DNA of 64,000 nucleotides, taken from Streptomyces sp. NRRL B-1347. Its GTDB lineage: Bacteria; Actinomycetota; Actinomycetes; Streptomycetales; Streptomycetaceae. Below are positions 1-9,065 of this stretch, piece by piece; position 1 is the stretch's first letter; every line of letters starts with the position of its first letter. The position numbers and the translations under genes are program-made. Below the pieces are notes generated by a model. The model was not told the DNA's origin, ran no database searches, and saw only the letters and a program-made list of their open reading frames with translations. The DNA lies in the NCBI RefSeq assembly GCF_000720325.1, contig NZ_JOJM01000007.1:166598-230597 (forward strand). Reading direction: 5' to 3'.

Positions 1-1
1 G

Positions 2-169
2 CCCGCGCAGCCGGGCGCGGGCGGCGGCCACATGTCGCCGAGCCTGGTCTCCCAGGCCTGGAACACCTACAACGGCGCCCTCAAGGGCCTGATGACCTGG
101 TCGATCAACTGGGACGGCTCCCGGAACTGGACGTTCGGCGACAACGTCAAGCGCCTCCAGGGGCGTTGA
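2..169 (+). CDS. GH18 chitinase, C-terminal end (5' truncated by window)
   Basis: Only the last 55 codons are present, in frame 2 and ending in TGA at 167-169. The residues GLMTWSINWDG are the C-terminal strand of a glycoside hydrolase family 18 barrel, where the conserved Trp closes the chitin-binding cleft. The peptide ends KRLQGR without a carbohydrate-binding domain, so any such domain must be N-terminal and outside the window. Family knowledge suggests a secreted chitinase hydrolysing beta-1,4-GlcNAc polymers. The identification is based on this short motif. A hairpin follows 30 bases downstream. Confidence 0.72.
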   Translation, partial: PAQPGAGGGHMSPSLVSQAWNTYNGALKGLMTWSINWDGSRNWTFGDNVKRLQGR

Positions 170-199
170 GCCCGGCCGCATTGCGGCCCCCCTGTCGAC

Positions 200-230
200 G
201 GGCCCGGCCGGATCGCTCCGCGCCGGGCCC
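200..230 (+). terminator. GC-rich hairpin after the chitinase
   Basis: Inverted repeat GGGCCCGGC (200-208) / GCCGGGCCC (222-230) with a 13-nt loop, 31 nt after the chitinase stop. There is no U-tract, as is common for actinobacterial terminators. Confidence 0.55.
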
Positions 231-304
231 GCCCCCTTGCCCGGGTCCCCTCCCTCTGCTTGACTCCGCCCGCCGACAGGCCATCCCCACTCGCGGAGGA
301 CCCC

Positions 305-2827
305 ATGGACCTCACCCGCAGACGTCTGCTCTCCGCACTCGCGGCCGCCGGGCTGCTGAGCGTCGTCCCCGTGCGGCAGGCGGTCGCGGCCGACCGGGAC
401 CGCCTGGTCGCCAACGTGGTGGCCGTGTTCGCCGGGACCGCCGAGTCCAACGGCAGGCCCGAGACACAGGCCAAGCTCGACGCCGTCGAGCGCACCGCGC
501 GGGCGAACCTCAAGGCACTCGACGACGCGGGACCGGACGAGCTGTTCGGCGGCCTCGTCCTCGGCCGCGACGAGGCCAACCTCAACACCGCCTTCCGCAA
601 GCTGTACGAGATCGCGCTCGCCACCCGCGCACCCGGGCTACCCTCCCCCGACCTGTGCGGGAACACCGCCGTGCAGCGCCGCGTCGTCGACGGCCTGGTG
701 TGGCTGCACGAGCGGTACTACGGCGACCAGGCCAAGGGCTACTACGGCAACTGGTTCCACTGGGAGATCGGGATCTCCCAGCACATCAGCAAGACGCTGA
801 CGCTCCTCGCCGACGCGGTCCGCGCGCACCGCCCCGAGCTGGTCCGCACGTACGTCGCCTCCATGGACGCGTACCTGCGCAACGGCGTCGGCGGGGACGT
901 GAACCTGGACTCGCGGTTCCACACCGGGGCCAACCTCGCGGACATCACCACCAACCGCGTCCTCCAGGGCGTGCTGCTCGCCGACGACGCGCGGGTGCGC
1001 AAAGCGCTCACCGACCAGCTGACGGTGTTCGCGACCATCGACCCGTACGACCTCAAGCACGGGGTGACGGACGGGTACTACGCCGACGGATCGTTCATCC
1101 AGCACTCCTCCGTCGCCTACACGGGCTCGTACGGGAAGGGGCTCCTCACCCGGGTGGTGCAGACCCTCAAGTTCCTCGACGGGACGGGGTTCGCGCACGG
1201 CGAGGAGCTGGTGCCGGTCGTGCTGCGGTGGGTGCGCGACGGCTTCGCCCCGGTGATCTTCGAGGGCTGGATGATGGAGATCGTCAAGGGCCGGGCGGTC
1301 TCCCGCACCGACAGCGGGTACACCGACACGGGCGTGGTCGTCGAGGCCGTCGTCGACCTGACGTCGCTCGCGCGCGGCGACGACGCCCGCGCCCTGCGGA
1401 GCTATGTGAAGCACGTGCGCCAGACGTCCCGCGTCGCCCCCGATCCGAGCCGGTTCGTCTCCCCCGTCAGCGTCGTGCGGTACGCCGACATCGTGGGCGA
1501 CGCGTCCGTCCCGGCCGCGGACCTCAACCCCGCGGCGCGGTGCGTCGCCTTCAACGCCATGGCCAAGACCGTGCACCGCAGACCCGGCTACGCGTTCGCG
1601 CTCGCCCGCAGCTCGGACCGGATCAGCAAGTACGAGTACATGAACGGGGAGAACCTGCTGCCCTGGTTCCAGGGCGACGGCACGCACTATCTGTATCTGT
1701 CGGGGCAGGACCAGACGGGCGCGTTCGGCGTCGACTACTTCACCACCGTCCCGCCGTACGGGCTCGCCGGGGTCACGGCACCGGTGGAGACGCGCCGCTC
1801 CGTGCCCGAGCTGTACGGGAAGCCCTACTACGACAACCCGTCCCACCCGCTGCGCTTCACCTCGTCGTCCGAGTCGCAGAACACGTACGTCTACTTCCCG
1901 CGCGGCACCGACCCGTTCTCCGGGGGCGCCGTCCTCGGCGCGTACGGGGCCGCCGGCATGGTCCAGTCGAGCGATGTCGCCCACCGCGACCGGGCGTTGC
2001 TGCCGGACGACTTCGTGACGTACCGCAACGCCTCCGCCTCCAAGTCCTGGTTCCTGTTCGACGAGGAGGTCGTCGTGCTCGCGGCCGGGGTGGGAGACGC
2101 CGCCGGGCGGGCGGTGACCACGACCGTCGACACGCGGATCTCCGCGCCGGGCGACCGCGTGACCCTCACCGGGGCGCTGCGCGACGGGCGGCCCTGGACC
2201 GGCACCGGGATCGGCCGCCTGGCCTGGCTGCGCTGGGCCGACACCGCGCGGGGCGGCGCGGTCGGCTACGCCTTCCTCGACACGCCTGCCGTGCGCGTCG
2301 CCCTGGACGACGTGACGCGCAGCCGCCGCGCCGTCAGGACGGCGAACCCGGACACGCACGTGACCCGCCGCGTGTTCGCCGTGGGGGTCGAGCAGGAGGC
2401 CGGTGCCGCTCCTGTACGGCTCGCGTACGCGCTGCTGCCGCACGCGACCGAGGCACGGCTGCGGTCGTACGAGGCGGTCGCGGTCCTCGCCAACTCCCCG
2501 CGCCTGCAAGCGGTCACGCACCACGGGCTCGGTCTGACGGCCCTCAACGCCTTCACGGACGGCCACCACGTCGCCGGGCGCCTGCGCGTGGACGGACCCG
2601 CGTCGGTCCTGCTGCGGCGGGGGCGCGGCGACGGGCGCACCGCCCTCGCCGTGTCCGACCCGACCATGGGCAGGGACACCGTCGGCGTCCTGCTGCGCGG
2701 CCGCCCGCTGCGCGTCGTCGAGGCGGACGACGGGGTGCGCGTGCGGGCCGTGCCGGGCGGCACCAGGATCGACGTCAGCACGCGCCACGCGTACGGCCGC
2801 AGCTTCACGGTCGCACTGCGCTCTTGA
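305..2827 (+). CDS. Secreted polysaccharide lyase family 8 (hyaluronate/chondroitin/xanthan lyase type)
   Basis: 840 aa. It starts at ATG 305 with GGAGGA five bases upstream; an upstream GTG in the same frame (260) lacks this context. The N-terminus TRRRLLSALAAAG followed by AVAA is a twin-arginine signal, so the folded enzyme is exported. The all-alpha catalytic half contains FIQHSSVAYTGSYG near residues 260-275, which carries the His and Tyr of the PL8 beta-elimination site. NLADITTNRV near residue 212 supplies the Asn. The central block MNGENLLPWFQGDGTHY and the beta-sandwich C-terminal half are also typical of PL8. The enzyme cleaves uronic-acid-containing polysaccharides by elimination, but its exact substrate cannot be read from sequence. 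The neighbouring chitinase makes this a polysaccharide-degradation locus. Confidence 0.9.
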   Translation: MDLTRRRLLSALAAAGLLSVVPVRQAVAADRDRLVANVVAVFAGTAESNGRPETQAKLDAVERTARANLKALDDAGPDELFGGLVLGRDEANLNTAFRKLYEIALATRAPGLPSPDLCGNTAVQRRVVDGLVWLHERYYGDQAKGYYGNWFHWEIGISQHISKTLTLLADAVRAHRPELVRTYVASMDAYLRNGVGGDVNLDSRFHTGANLADITTNRVLQGVLLADDARVRKALTDQLTVFATIDPYDLKHGVTDGYYADGSFIQHSSVAYTGSYGKGLLTRVVQTLKFLDGTGFAHGEELVPVVLRWVRDGFAPVIFEGWMMEIVKGRAVSRTDSGYTDTGVVVEAVVDLTSLARGDDARALRSYVKHVRQTSRVAPDPSRFVSPVSVVRYADIVGDASVPAADLNPAARCVAFNAMAKTVHRRPGYAFALARSSDRISKYEYMNGENLLPWFQGDGTHYLYLSGQDQTGAFGVDYFTTVPPYGLAGVTAPVETRRSVPELYGKPYYDNPSHPLRFTSSSESQNTYVYFPRGTDPFSGGAVLGAYGAAGMVQSSDVAHRDRALLPDDFVTYRNASASKSWFLFDEEVVVLAAGVGDAAGRAVTTTVDTRISAPGDRVTLTGALRDGRPWTGTGIGRLAWLRWADTARGGAVGYAFLDTPAVRVALDDVTRSRRAVRTANPDTHVTRRVFAVGVEQEAGAAPVRLAYALLPHATEARLRSYEAVAVLANSPRLQAVTHHGLGLTALNAFTDGHHVAGRLRVDGPASVLLRRGRGDGRTALAVSDPTMGRDTVGVLLRGRPLRVVEADDGVRVRAVPGGTRIDVSTRHAYGRSFTVALRS

Positions 2828-2855
2828 GAAATCCCCGGCGCGGCCGCACCGTCAT

Positions 2856-2882
2856 GTGTACACCAGCAAATTCCGTGTGCAC
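2856..2882. promoter_or_regulatory. Paired GTGTRCAC sites upstream of an MFS gene
   Basis: GTGTACAC (2856-2863, a perfect palindrome) and GTGTGCAC (2875-2882) lie 19 bases apart, start to start, in the gap between the lyase and the MFS start. They could be a double operator. No adjacent regulator gene is available to pair with them. Confidence 0.25.
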
Positions 2883-2918
2883 CCCATGAACTGTGCGCGC
2901 CGCGACCGTGGAGGACGA

Positions 2919-4133
2919 ATGGCGATGGAGAAGACGACGAACCGGCGGGGCGTGGCCGTGGTCGCCGCGCTGATGCTGGGCGCGTTCGCCTTCAACACCA
3001 CCGAGAACTTACCGATCGGCATCCTCAAGCTGATGGCGGACGATCTGGACCGGTCGCTCACCGCCGTCGGACTCCTCGTGTCCGGGTACGGCCTGACCGT
3101 GGCCCTGGTGTCGGTGCCGATCGCCCAGGTGACCCGCTCCGTGCCGCGCCGCCTGGTCCTGTGCGCCCTGCTCGCCGCGCTGCTCCTGGCGAGCGTCGTC
3201 TCCGCCCTGGTCCCGTCGTACTGGGTCCTGATGGGCGCACGGCTGGTGACGGCGGTGGCCCAGGCGCTGTTCTGGGCGGTGATGGGGCCGGTCGCGGTGG
3301 GGCTCTTCCCGCCGCACGTGCGAGGCCGCGTCATCGGGGCGCTGTCGGTGGGCGGTTCGGCCGCACTCGTCCTCGGCGTGCCCGGCGGCACCTGGCTGGG
3401 CCAGCACACCGGGTGGCAAGTGCCCTTCCTGGTGGTGGGCGCGCTCGTCGTCCCCTCCTTCGTCGTCATCGCCACCGTCCTGCCGACCTCGCGCCCGGAG
3501 GAGGGCCACGCCGCCCGGGGGGTCAGGCCCGACCGGCGCCGCTTCGTGGTGGTCCTGGGCGTCACGGCCCTCACGGTCACCGGCGTGTTCACCGGGTACA
3601 CGTACGTATCCCAGTTCCTCGTGGACGAGAGCGGGTTCTCGGAGTCCTCCGTCAGCACGCTGCTTCTCGTCCTCGGCGTCACCGGCATCGTCGGCGTCAC
3701 GGTGTACGGGCGGCTCCTGGACCGCTTTCCGCGCGCGACGCTCACCGTGCCGGTGGCCACGCAGGCGGTGGCACTGCTCGGCCTGTACGCGGCGGGCGAC
3801 TCGCGGGCGGTCGCCACCGTGATGCTCGTGTTCCTCGGCGCGTCGCTCGGCCCGATCTTCATGGCCACACAGAGCCAGGTCATGTACGTCGCGCCGGGCC
3901 GCACCGAGACGGCCATCGCGGCGAACAGCGCCGCGTACAACTCCGGGGTGGCCGCGGGCGCCCTCGCAGGCGGTCTGCTGCTTCCCCTCGTCGGCGTCCG
4001 GGGCACGTTCCTCGTCGGCGGTCTGATGACGCTGGCCGCGCTCGCGCTGCTCCTGGAGGAGCACCTGCCGCGCGCGGCGCCACAGGCGGCAGTCCCTGCG
4101 CACGAGCACGAGGACGCCGACGCACGGCCCTGA
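2919..4133 (+). CDS. MFS transporter, DHA1 family (drug or purine-nucleoside efflux type)
   Basis: 404 aa and about 12 hydrophobic segments. The N-terminus FNTTENLPIGILKLMADDL and the motif RSVPRRLVL after helix 2 place it with AraJ/NepI/chloramphenicol-exporter-like DHA1 antiporters. GGAGG at 2910-2914 supports ATG 2919 or the in-frame ATG 2925. The frame is also open upstream to 2856, but without a ribosome site. Leucine at 3009-3011 is encoded by TTA, the codon read only by the bldA tRNA in Streptomyces, so translation is probably restricted to late growth or development. A hairpin follows the stop. The substrate is unknown. Confidence 0.85.
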   Translation: MAMEKTTNRRGVAVVAALMLGAFAFNTTENLPIGILKLMADDLDRSLTAVGLLVSGYGLTVALVSVPIAQVTRSVPRRLVLCALLAALLLASVVSALVPSYWVLMGARLVTAVAQALFWAVMGPVAVGLFPPHVRGRVIGALSVGGSAALVLGVPGGTWLGQHTGWQVPFLVVGALVVPSFVVIATVLPTSRPEEGHAARGVRPDRRRFVVVLGVTALTVTGVFTGYTYVSQFLVDESGFSESSVSTLLLVLGVTGIVGVTVYGRLLDRFPRATLTVPVATQAVALLGLYAAGDSRAVATVMLVFLGASLGPIFMATQSQVMYVAPGRTETAIAANSAAYNSGVAAGALAGGLLLPLVGVRGTFLVGGLMTLAALALLLEEHLPRAAPQAAVPAHEHEDADARP

Positions 4134-4140
4134 ACGCCGG

Positions 4141-4170
4141 GGCCCGGGGCGCCAGGTGCCGCCCCGGGCC
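4141..4170. terminator. Bidirectional hairpin between convergent MFS and xdhC
   Basis: GGCCCGGGGCG (4141-4151) and CGCCCCGGGCC (4160-4170) form a perfect 11-bp stem with an 8-nt loop, placed exactly between two converging genes. Confidence 0.75.
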
Positions 4171-4176
4171 TTGTAC

Positions 4177-5319
4177 TCAGGCTCCCGCCGGCACCCGCCG
4201 GCCCCACCCGTCGCGGTGGATCGGCACCCGCGTGCCGGTCAGCGACACGCCCGTGCCGCCGCGCCGTACCGCCACCACCTCGGCGGCGATGGACAACGCG
4301 GTCTCCTCGGGGGTGCGGGCGCCGAGGTCGAGGCCGATCGGCGAGTGGAGCAGGGCCAGTTCGGCGTCCGTGACGCCCGCCGCGCGCAGTCGGCGCATGC
4401 GGTCGTCGTGGGTCCGCCGCGACCCCATCGCGCCGACGAACGCGACCGGGAGCCGCAGGGCCACCTCCAGGACGGGCACGTCGAACTTGGCGTCGTGCGT
4501 GAGCACGCACACCACCGTGCGGGCGTCCGTCCCGGTGCTCCGCAGATAGCGGTGCGGCCAGTCCGCGACCACCTCGTCGGCCTCGGGGAAGCGCGCCGGG
4601 GTGGCGAAGACGGGCCGGGCGTCGCACACCGTCACGTGGTAGCCGAGCAGCTTGCCGGTGCGGACGAGGGCCGCCGCGAAGTCCACCGCGCCGAACACGA
4701 TCATGCGCGGGGGCTCCACGCTCACCTCGACGAGCAGCGTCACCCCGCCCGGGCAGCGCGAGCCGTCCTCGGACACCTCGACGGTCCCGGTGCGCCCTGC
4801 GTCGAGCAGCGCGCTGGCCTCCGCCGCCGCCGTGCGGTCCAGGGCCGCGCCGCCGCCCGTGCCGCCCGCGGACGTGCCGTCGGCGCGCACGAGCAGGGCG
4901 TGGCCGAGCAGTCCCGCCGGGCCCCGGGCCACCCGGACCAGTGCCGTGGGCTCGCCGTCGCCGACCCGGGCGAGTGCCTCCGCCGCGACCGCGCGGTCCC
5001 GGGACTCCGCGGCGTACGGCGTGACCAGGATCTGGAGGGTGCCGCCGCAGGTGAGGCCGACGGCGAAGGCGTCCTCGTCGCTGTAGCCGAACTCCTCCAC
5101 CACCGCCTCGCCCTCCTGGAGGGCGCGCAGGCACAGGTCGTACACCGCTCCCTCGACGCAGCCGCCGGAGACCGAGCCGACGGCGGTGCCCTCGCTGTCG
5201 ACGGCGAGCGCGGCACCGGGGCCGCGCGGGGCGCTGCCGCCGACGGCCACCACGGTGGCGACGGCGAAGGCGCGGCCCTCGTCGGTCCAACGCCGCAGCT
5301 CGTCGGCGACGTCAAGCAC
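4177..5319 (-). CDS. xdhC: XdhC/CoxI family molybdoenzyme maturation factor
   Basis: 380 aa from GTG 5319. This start gives the usual family N-terminus LDVADELRRW and an 8-nt overlap with the stop of the upstream Mo-subunit gene, implying translational coupling. The GTG at 5349 is also possible. The N-terminal XdhC_CoxI domain carries SVSGGCVEGAVYDLC. A C-terminal Rossmann domain (IVFGAVDFAAALVRTGKLLG) is followed by GAMGSRRTHDDR. XdhC proteins bind and sulfurate the molybdenum cofactor and deliver it to xanthine-dehydrogenase-type enzymes. As last gene of the xdh operon it is expected to mature the enzyme encoded just upstream. Confidence 0.88.
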   Translation of the reverse strand: MLDVADELRRWTDEGRAFAVATVVAVGGSAPRGPGAALAVDSEGTAVGSVSGGCVEGAVYDLCLRALQEGEAVVEEFGYSDEDAFAVGLTCGGTLQILVTPYAAESRDRAVAAEALARVGDGEPTALVRVARGPAGLLGHALLVRADGTSAGGTGGGAALDRTAAAEASALLDAGRTGTVEVSEDGSRCPGGVTLLVEVSVEPPRMIVFGAVDFAAALVRTGKLLGYHVTVCDARPVFATPARFPEADEVVADWPHRYLRSTGTDARTVVCVLTHDAKFDVPVLEVALRLPVAFVGAMGSRRTHDDRMRRLRAAGVTDAELALLHSPIGLDLGARTPEETALSIAAEVVAVRRGGTGVSLTGTRVPIHRDGWGRRVPAGA

Positions 5320-7471
5320 GGCCGTGCCCGTTCCCGTCCGGGGCGGCACCGGCTGCCGCCAGGAGGACGCGGTCGGGCCGGATCGGCAGGTCCCGGTGGC
5401 GCACCCCGGTCGCGTGCCACACGGCGTTGGCGATCGCCGCCGCCACGCCCACGATCCCGATCTCGCCGACGCCCTTGATGCCGACGGGGTCGTCCTCGTC
5501 CACGTCCTCGACCCAGTCCACCTCGATGTGCGGTACGTCGGCGTGCGCGGCGTAGTGGTAGCCCGCCAGGTCGGCGCCCACCTGGGTGCCCGACGCGGCG
5601 TCCCTGCCCGCCTCCTCGTGCAGCGCCATCGACAGGCCCCACGTCATGCCGCCGACCAGCTGGCTGCGCGCGGTCAGCGGGTTGACGATCCGGCCCGCGG
5701 CGAACATGCCGAGCATCCTGCGGACCCGTACCTCACCGGTGGTGACGTCCACGGCGACCTCGGCGAACTGCGCGCCGTAGGAGTGGCGTTCCTTCCGGGC
5801 GAGGGCCGCGAGCACGTCGCTGGTGTCGGAGCGCGCCGTGAGGCCCTCCGGCGGTACGGCGCCGCCGAGCGCGAGGCGTTCCCGCAGCTCGCGCGCCGCG
5901 AGGGAGACGGCCCAGCCCCAGGAGCGCGTGCCCATGGAGCCGCCCGCGAGCCACGCCAGGCCGAAGTCGCTGTCCGCGATGCGCACCCGCACCCGGTCCA
6001 GCGGCACCTCCAGGGCGTCCGCGGCGATCTGGGTCAGCGCGGTCCTGGCGCCGGTGCCGACGTCCGCGGCGGTGATCCGCACGGTGAAGGTGCCGTCGGG
6101 CTCCGCCGTCACGGCCGCCGTGGAGGGGGCGGCCCCCGCGGCGTACGTGGCCGACGCCGTGCCGGTGCCGATCAGCCAGCGCCCGTCGCGGCGGACGCCC
6201 GGGCGCGGGTCGCGCTCCGCCCAGCCGAAGCGCCGGGCGCCCTCGCGGAAGCAGGCGACGAGGTTGCGGCTGCCGAAGGGCAGTCCGGAGACGGGCCCGA
6301 CGGCGGGTTCGTTGCGCGCGCGCAGCGCGATCGGGTCGACGCCGCACTTCTCGGCCAGCTCGTCCAGGGCGCTCTCCAGGGCGAACGAGCCGGGCGCCTC
6401 ACCGGGCGCGCGCATGAACGTGGGCGTGGGCACGTCCAGGGGCACCACGCGGCTGACGGAGTGGTGGGCGTCGGCCGCGTACATCACGCGTCCGTACGAG
6501 GCGCTCGGCTCGACGAACTCGAACAGCGTCGACGTGGCGCTGTGCCCCTCGTGCCCGAGGGCCCGCAGCCGCCCGTCGGGGTCCGCGCCGAGCCGCACGC
6601 GCTGGGTCGTCGCGCTGCGGTAGCCGATCACCGAGAACATCTGCCGCCGGGTCAGGACGACGCGCACGGGCCGGTCGAGGACCGTCGCCGCCATCGCGGC
6701 GGCCACCTGGTGCGGCCGCAGGCCCTTGCAGCCGAAGGCGCCGCCGACGTGCTCGGACCTGACCCGCACCGAGTCCAGGTCGAGCGAGAACAGCCGGGCC
6801 AGCTCCTCGGCGATCCAGCGGCTGCCCTGGTTGGAGTCGACGACTTCGAGCCTGCCGCCCTCCCAGCGGGCGGTCGCCGCGTGCGGCTCCATCGGGTTGT
6901 GGTGCTCTTCCGGCGTGGTGTACCGCTCGTCCACCACGACGGCGGACGCCGCGAGTTCGGCCTCCACGTCACCCTTGGTGACCTCGTTGGGCCCGCCGAG
7001 CACGCTCTGGGGCGTGTAGGCGTCGGCGTGCCCCGCGTGGAAGCCGATGTCGTGCGGCTCCTCGGCGTAGCGCACCTGGAGGGTCTCGGCGGCCTCGCGC
7101 GCCTGCTCGGAGGTCTCGGCGACGACGAGGGCGACCGGCCAGCCCGCGTACGGCACGCGGTCGTGCTGGAAGAGTCCGACGACGGGGTCGGGCGGCCCGA
7201 TCGTGCCCACGTACCCGGCGTCGACGCGCGGGGCGTCGCCGTGGTGCAGGACCGCGAGGACGCCGGGCAGCCGCAGGACCGGCTCGGTGTCCACGCCGAG
7301 GACGCGGCCCCGGGCGACGGTGGACAGGACGAGCCAGCCGTGGGCGAGTTCGCCGAACGGCAGCTCGGCGGCGAAGCGGGCGGCTCCGGTGACCTTGTCG
7401 CGGCCCTCGACGCGGGTGTGGCCGGTGCCGACGGCCCCCGTGGCCGCCGTGGCGCGGGTCGCGGTGGTCAT
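5312..7471 (-). CDS. Xanthine dehydrogenase family protein, molybdopterin-binding subunit
   Basis: 719 aa. Begins VGTGHTRVEGRDKVTGAARFAAEL, the standard start of the xanthine oxidase/CO dehydrogenase large subunit. It contains GGAFGCKG in the cofactor-binding region and PTFMRAPGEAPGSFALESALDE. It ends with KGVGEIGIVGVAAAIANAV, whose Glu is the catalytic base. GAGGAGG precedes the ATG, which overlaps the stop of the FAD-subunit gene (ATGA). With the two preceding genes it forms a Mo/FAD/2Fe-2S hydroxylase acting on a purine, aldehyde or N-heterocycle. The sequence does not fix the substrate, so a specific xdhA name is not justified. Confidence 0.92.
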   Translation of the reverse strand: MTTATRATAATGAVGTGHTRVEGRDKVTGAARFAAELPFGELAHGWLVLSTVARGRVLGVDTEPVLRLPGVLAVLHHGDAPRVDAGYVGTIGPPDPVVGLFQHDRVPYAGWPVALVVAETSEQAREAAETLQVRYAEEPHDIGFHAGHADAYTPQSVLGGPNEVTKGDVEAELAASAVVVDERYTTPEEHHNPMEPHAATARWEGGRLEVVDSNQGSRWIAEELARLFSLDLDSVRVRSEHVGGAFGCKGLRPHQVAAAMAATVLDRPVRVVLTRRQMFSVIGYRSATTQRVRLGADPDGRLRALGHEGHSATSTLFEFVEPSASYGRVMYAADAHHSVSRVVPLDVPTPTFMRAPGEAPGSFALESALDELAEKCGVDPIALRARNEPAVGPVSGLPFGSRNLVACFREGARRFGWAERDPRPGVRRDGRWLIGTGTASATYAAGAAPSTAAVTAEPDGTFTVRITAADVGTGARTALTQIAADALEVPLDRVRVRIADSDFGLAWLAGGSMGTRSWGWAVSLAARELRERLALGGAVPPEGLTARSDTSDVLAALARKERHSYGAQFAEVAVDVTTGEVRVRRMLGMFAAGRIVNPLTARSQLVGGMTWGLSMALHEEAGRDAASGTQVGADLAGYHYAAHADVPHIEVDWVEDVDEDDPVGIKGVGEIGIVGVAAAIANAVWHATGVRHRDLPIRPDRVLLAAAGAAPDGNGHGRA

Positions 7472-8460
7472 CGGCCCGCCTCCTCGGCGAGTTCGGTCAG
7501 GACGGCGACGACGAGGTTGCGCATCAAGGTCACCTTGTATCCGTTGTGGGGCAGGGGCTCGGCGGCCGCGAGTTCGGCGTCGGCCGCGGCGGCGAAGGCC
7601 TCGGCGCTCGCCGGGCCGCCGGTCAGCGCCCGCTCGGCGGCGTGCGCCCGCCAGGGCCGCGACGCGACCGCGCCGAAGGCGAGCCGCACCTCGCGGACGA
7701 GGCCGTCCCGCACGTCGAGCGCGGCGGCGAGCGAGCCGATCGCGAAGGCGTACGAGGCGCGTTCGCGCACCTTGCGGTAGCGGGAGTGCGCGGCGACCGG
7801 GGCGGGCGGCAGCGTGACGCCCGTGATCAGGGCGCCGGGCGGCAGGGCGGTCTCCTGGTGCGGCGTGTCCGCCACCGGCAGGTAGAAGTCCGCGAGCGGC
7901 AACTCGCCGGGACCGTCCAGGGTTTCGTACGCGACGACGGCGTCGAAGGCGGCGAGCGCGACGCCCATGTCCGAGGGGTGCACCGCGACGCAGTGCTCGG
8001 TGGCGCCGAGGACGGCGTGGTTACGGTGCTCGCCGCGGACGGCCGGGCAGCCGCTGCCGGGCGTCCGCTTGTTGCAGGGCTGCGCCAGGTCGGTGAAGTA
8101 GGCGCAGCGGGTGCGCTGCAGGAGGTTGCCGCCGACCGTGGCCATGTTCCGCAGCTGGCCGGAGGCGCCGGCGAGCACGGCCTGGCTCAACGCCGGGTAC
8201 CGGCGGCGCACTTCGGGGTGGGCGGCGAGGTCGCTGTTGCTGACGGTGGCGCCGATCCGCAGGCCGCCGTCGGCGGTCGGCTCGATCCCGCCCAGGGGCA
8301 GTTCGGTGACGTCCACGAGGCGCTCGGGGCGCTCCACGCCCGCCTTCATGAGGTCGACGAGGTTGGTGCCGCCCGCGAGGAAGCGCGTGCCGCTGTCGGC
8401 GCCGTGCAGGGCGACGGCGCCGGGCACGTCCGGGGCGCGCAGATAGCCGAACTCCCTCAT
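7468..8460 (-). CDS. FAD-binding subunit of the xanthine-dehydrogenase-type enzyme
   Basis: 330 aa. The start ATG 8458-8460 overlaps the FeS-subunit stop by ATGA. The N-terminal REFGYLRAPDVPGAVAL, then FLAGGTNLVDLMK and ATVGGNLLQRTRC, are FAD_binding_5 signatures of CoxM/XdhB proteins. The insertion FTDLAQPCNKRTPGSGCPA carries cysteines, as in the 4-hydroxybenzoyl-CoA reductase/YagS-like subgroup whose FAD subunit can hold an extra 4Fe-4S cluster. The C-terminal CO_deh_flav_C domain follows from about residue 220. It passes electrons between the FeS subunit and the final acceptor. Confidence 0.92.
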   Translation of the reverse strand: MREFGYLRAPDVPGAVALHGADSGTRFLAGGTNLVDLMKAGVERPERLVDVTELPLGGIEPTADGGLRIGATVSNSDLAAHPEVRRRYPALSQAVLAGASGQLRNMATVGGNLLQRTRCAYFTDLAQPCNKRTPGSGCPAVRGEHRNHAVLGATEHCVAVHPSDMGVALAAFDAVVAYETLDGPGELPLADFYLPVADTPHQETALPPGALITGVTLPPAPVAAHSRYRKVRERASYAFAIGSLAAALDVRDGLVREVRLAFGAVASRPWRAHAAERALTGGPASAEAFAAAADAELAAAEPLPHNGYKVTLMRNLVVAVLTELAEEAGR

Positions 8461-9065
8461 GCCACGGCCTCCTTGTCCGCGCCGACGCTCTCGGCGGGGG
8501 CGTCCTGCGCCTCGGCCCCTGCGGCCTCGGCCGCGCGCTCGACGGCCCGCACGATGGACACGTAGGCGCCGCACCGGCACAGGTTGCCGCTCATCCGCTC
8601 CCGGATCTCCTCGGGGGTCAGCGGCGGCACGGCCACGTCGGGCCGCACGTCGGCGGTCACGGCGCTCGGCCAGCCCGCCGCGTGCTCGTCGAGCACCGCG
8701 AGGGCCGAACAGATCTGCCCGGGCGTGCAGTACCCGCACTGGAAGCCGTCGAGGTCGAGGAACGCCTGCTGCACCGGGTGCAGTCGGCCGTCCTGCGCCA
8801 CGCCTTCGATGGTGGTGACCTCGCGCCCCTCCGCGGCCACCGCGAGCTGCAGGCAGGAGACGGTGCGGCGGCCCTCGACCAGCACGGTGCAGGCGCCGCA
8901 CTGGCCCTGGTCGCAGCCCTTCTTGGTGCCGGTCAGGTCGAGGCGCTCGCGCAGCACGTCGAGCAGGGTGGCGCGGTGGTCGACGGGCAGCGTGTGCTTC
9001 GCGCCGTTGACGGTGAGCGTGATGACGCTGGACGTCGCGGAGGGTGCCGAAGGGGGTGGAGCCAT
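8457..9065 (-). CDS. 2Fe-2S subunit of the xanthine-dehydrogenase-type enzyme
   Basis: 202 aa from ATG 9065, with AAAGAAGG seven bases upstream. The frame is open much further upstream but that part is non-coding. The plant-type ferredoxin cluster is CDQGQCGAC plus a later Cys. The second domain holds GYCTPGQICSA and CRCGAY for the proximal cluster. The Ala/Glu-rich tail after residue 180 is ordinary. This is the first gene of a coupled FeS-FAD-Mo-XdhC operon (ATGA overlaps at each junction) and its promoter region carries the palindromic operator at 9281-9330. Confidence 0.93.
   Translation of the reverse strand: MAPPPSAPSATSSVITLTVNGAKHTLPVDHRATLLDVLRERLDLTGTKKGCDQGQCGACTVLVEGRRTVSCLQLAVAAEGREVTTIEGVAQDGRLHPVQQAFLDLDGFQCGYCTPGQICSALAVLDEHAAGWPSAVTADVRPDVAVPPLTPEEIRERMSGNLCRCGAYVSIVRAVERAAEAAGAEAQDAPAESVGADKEAVA

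Noticed and set aside
260..304. Upstream start for the polysaccharide lyase
   Set aside because: It would put 15 residues before the twin-arginine signal and lacks a ribosome site, whereas ATG 305 has GGAGGA.
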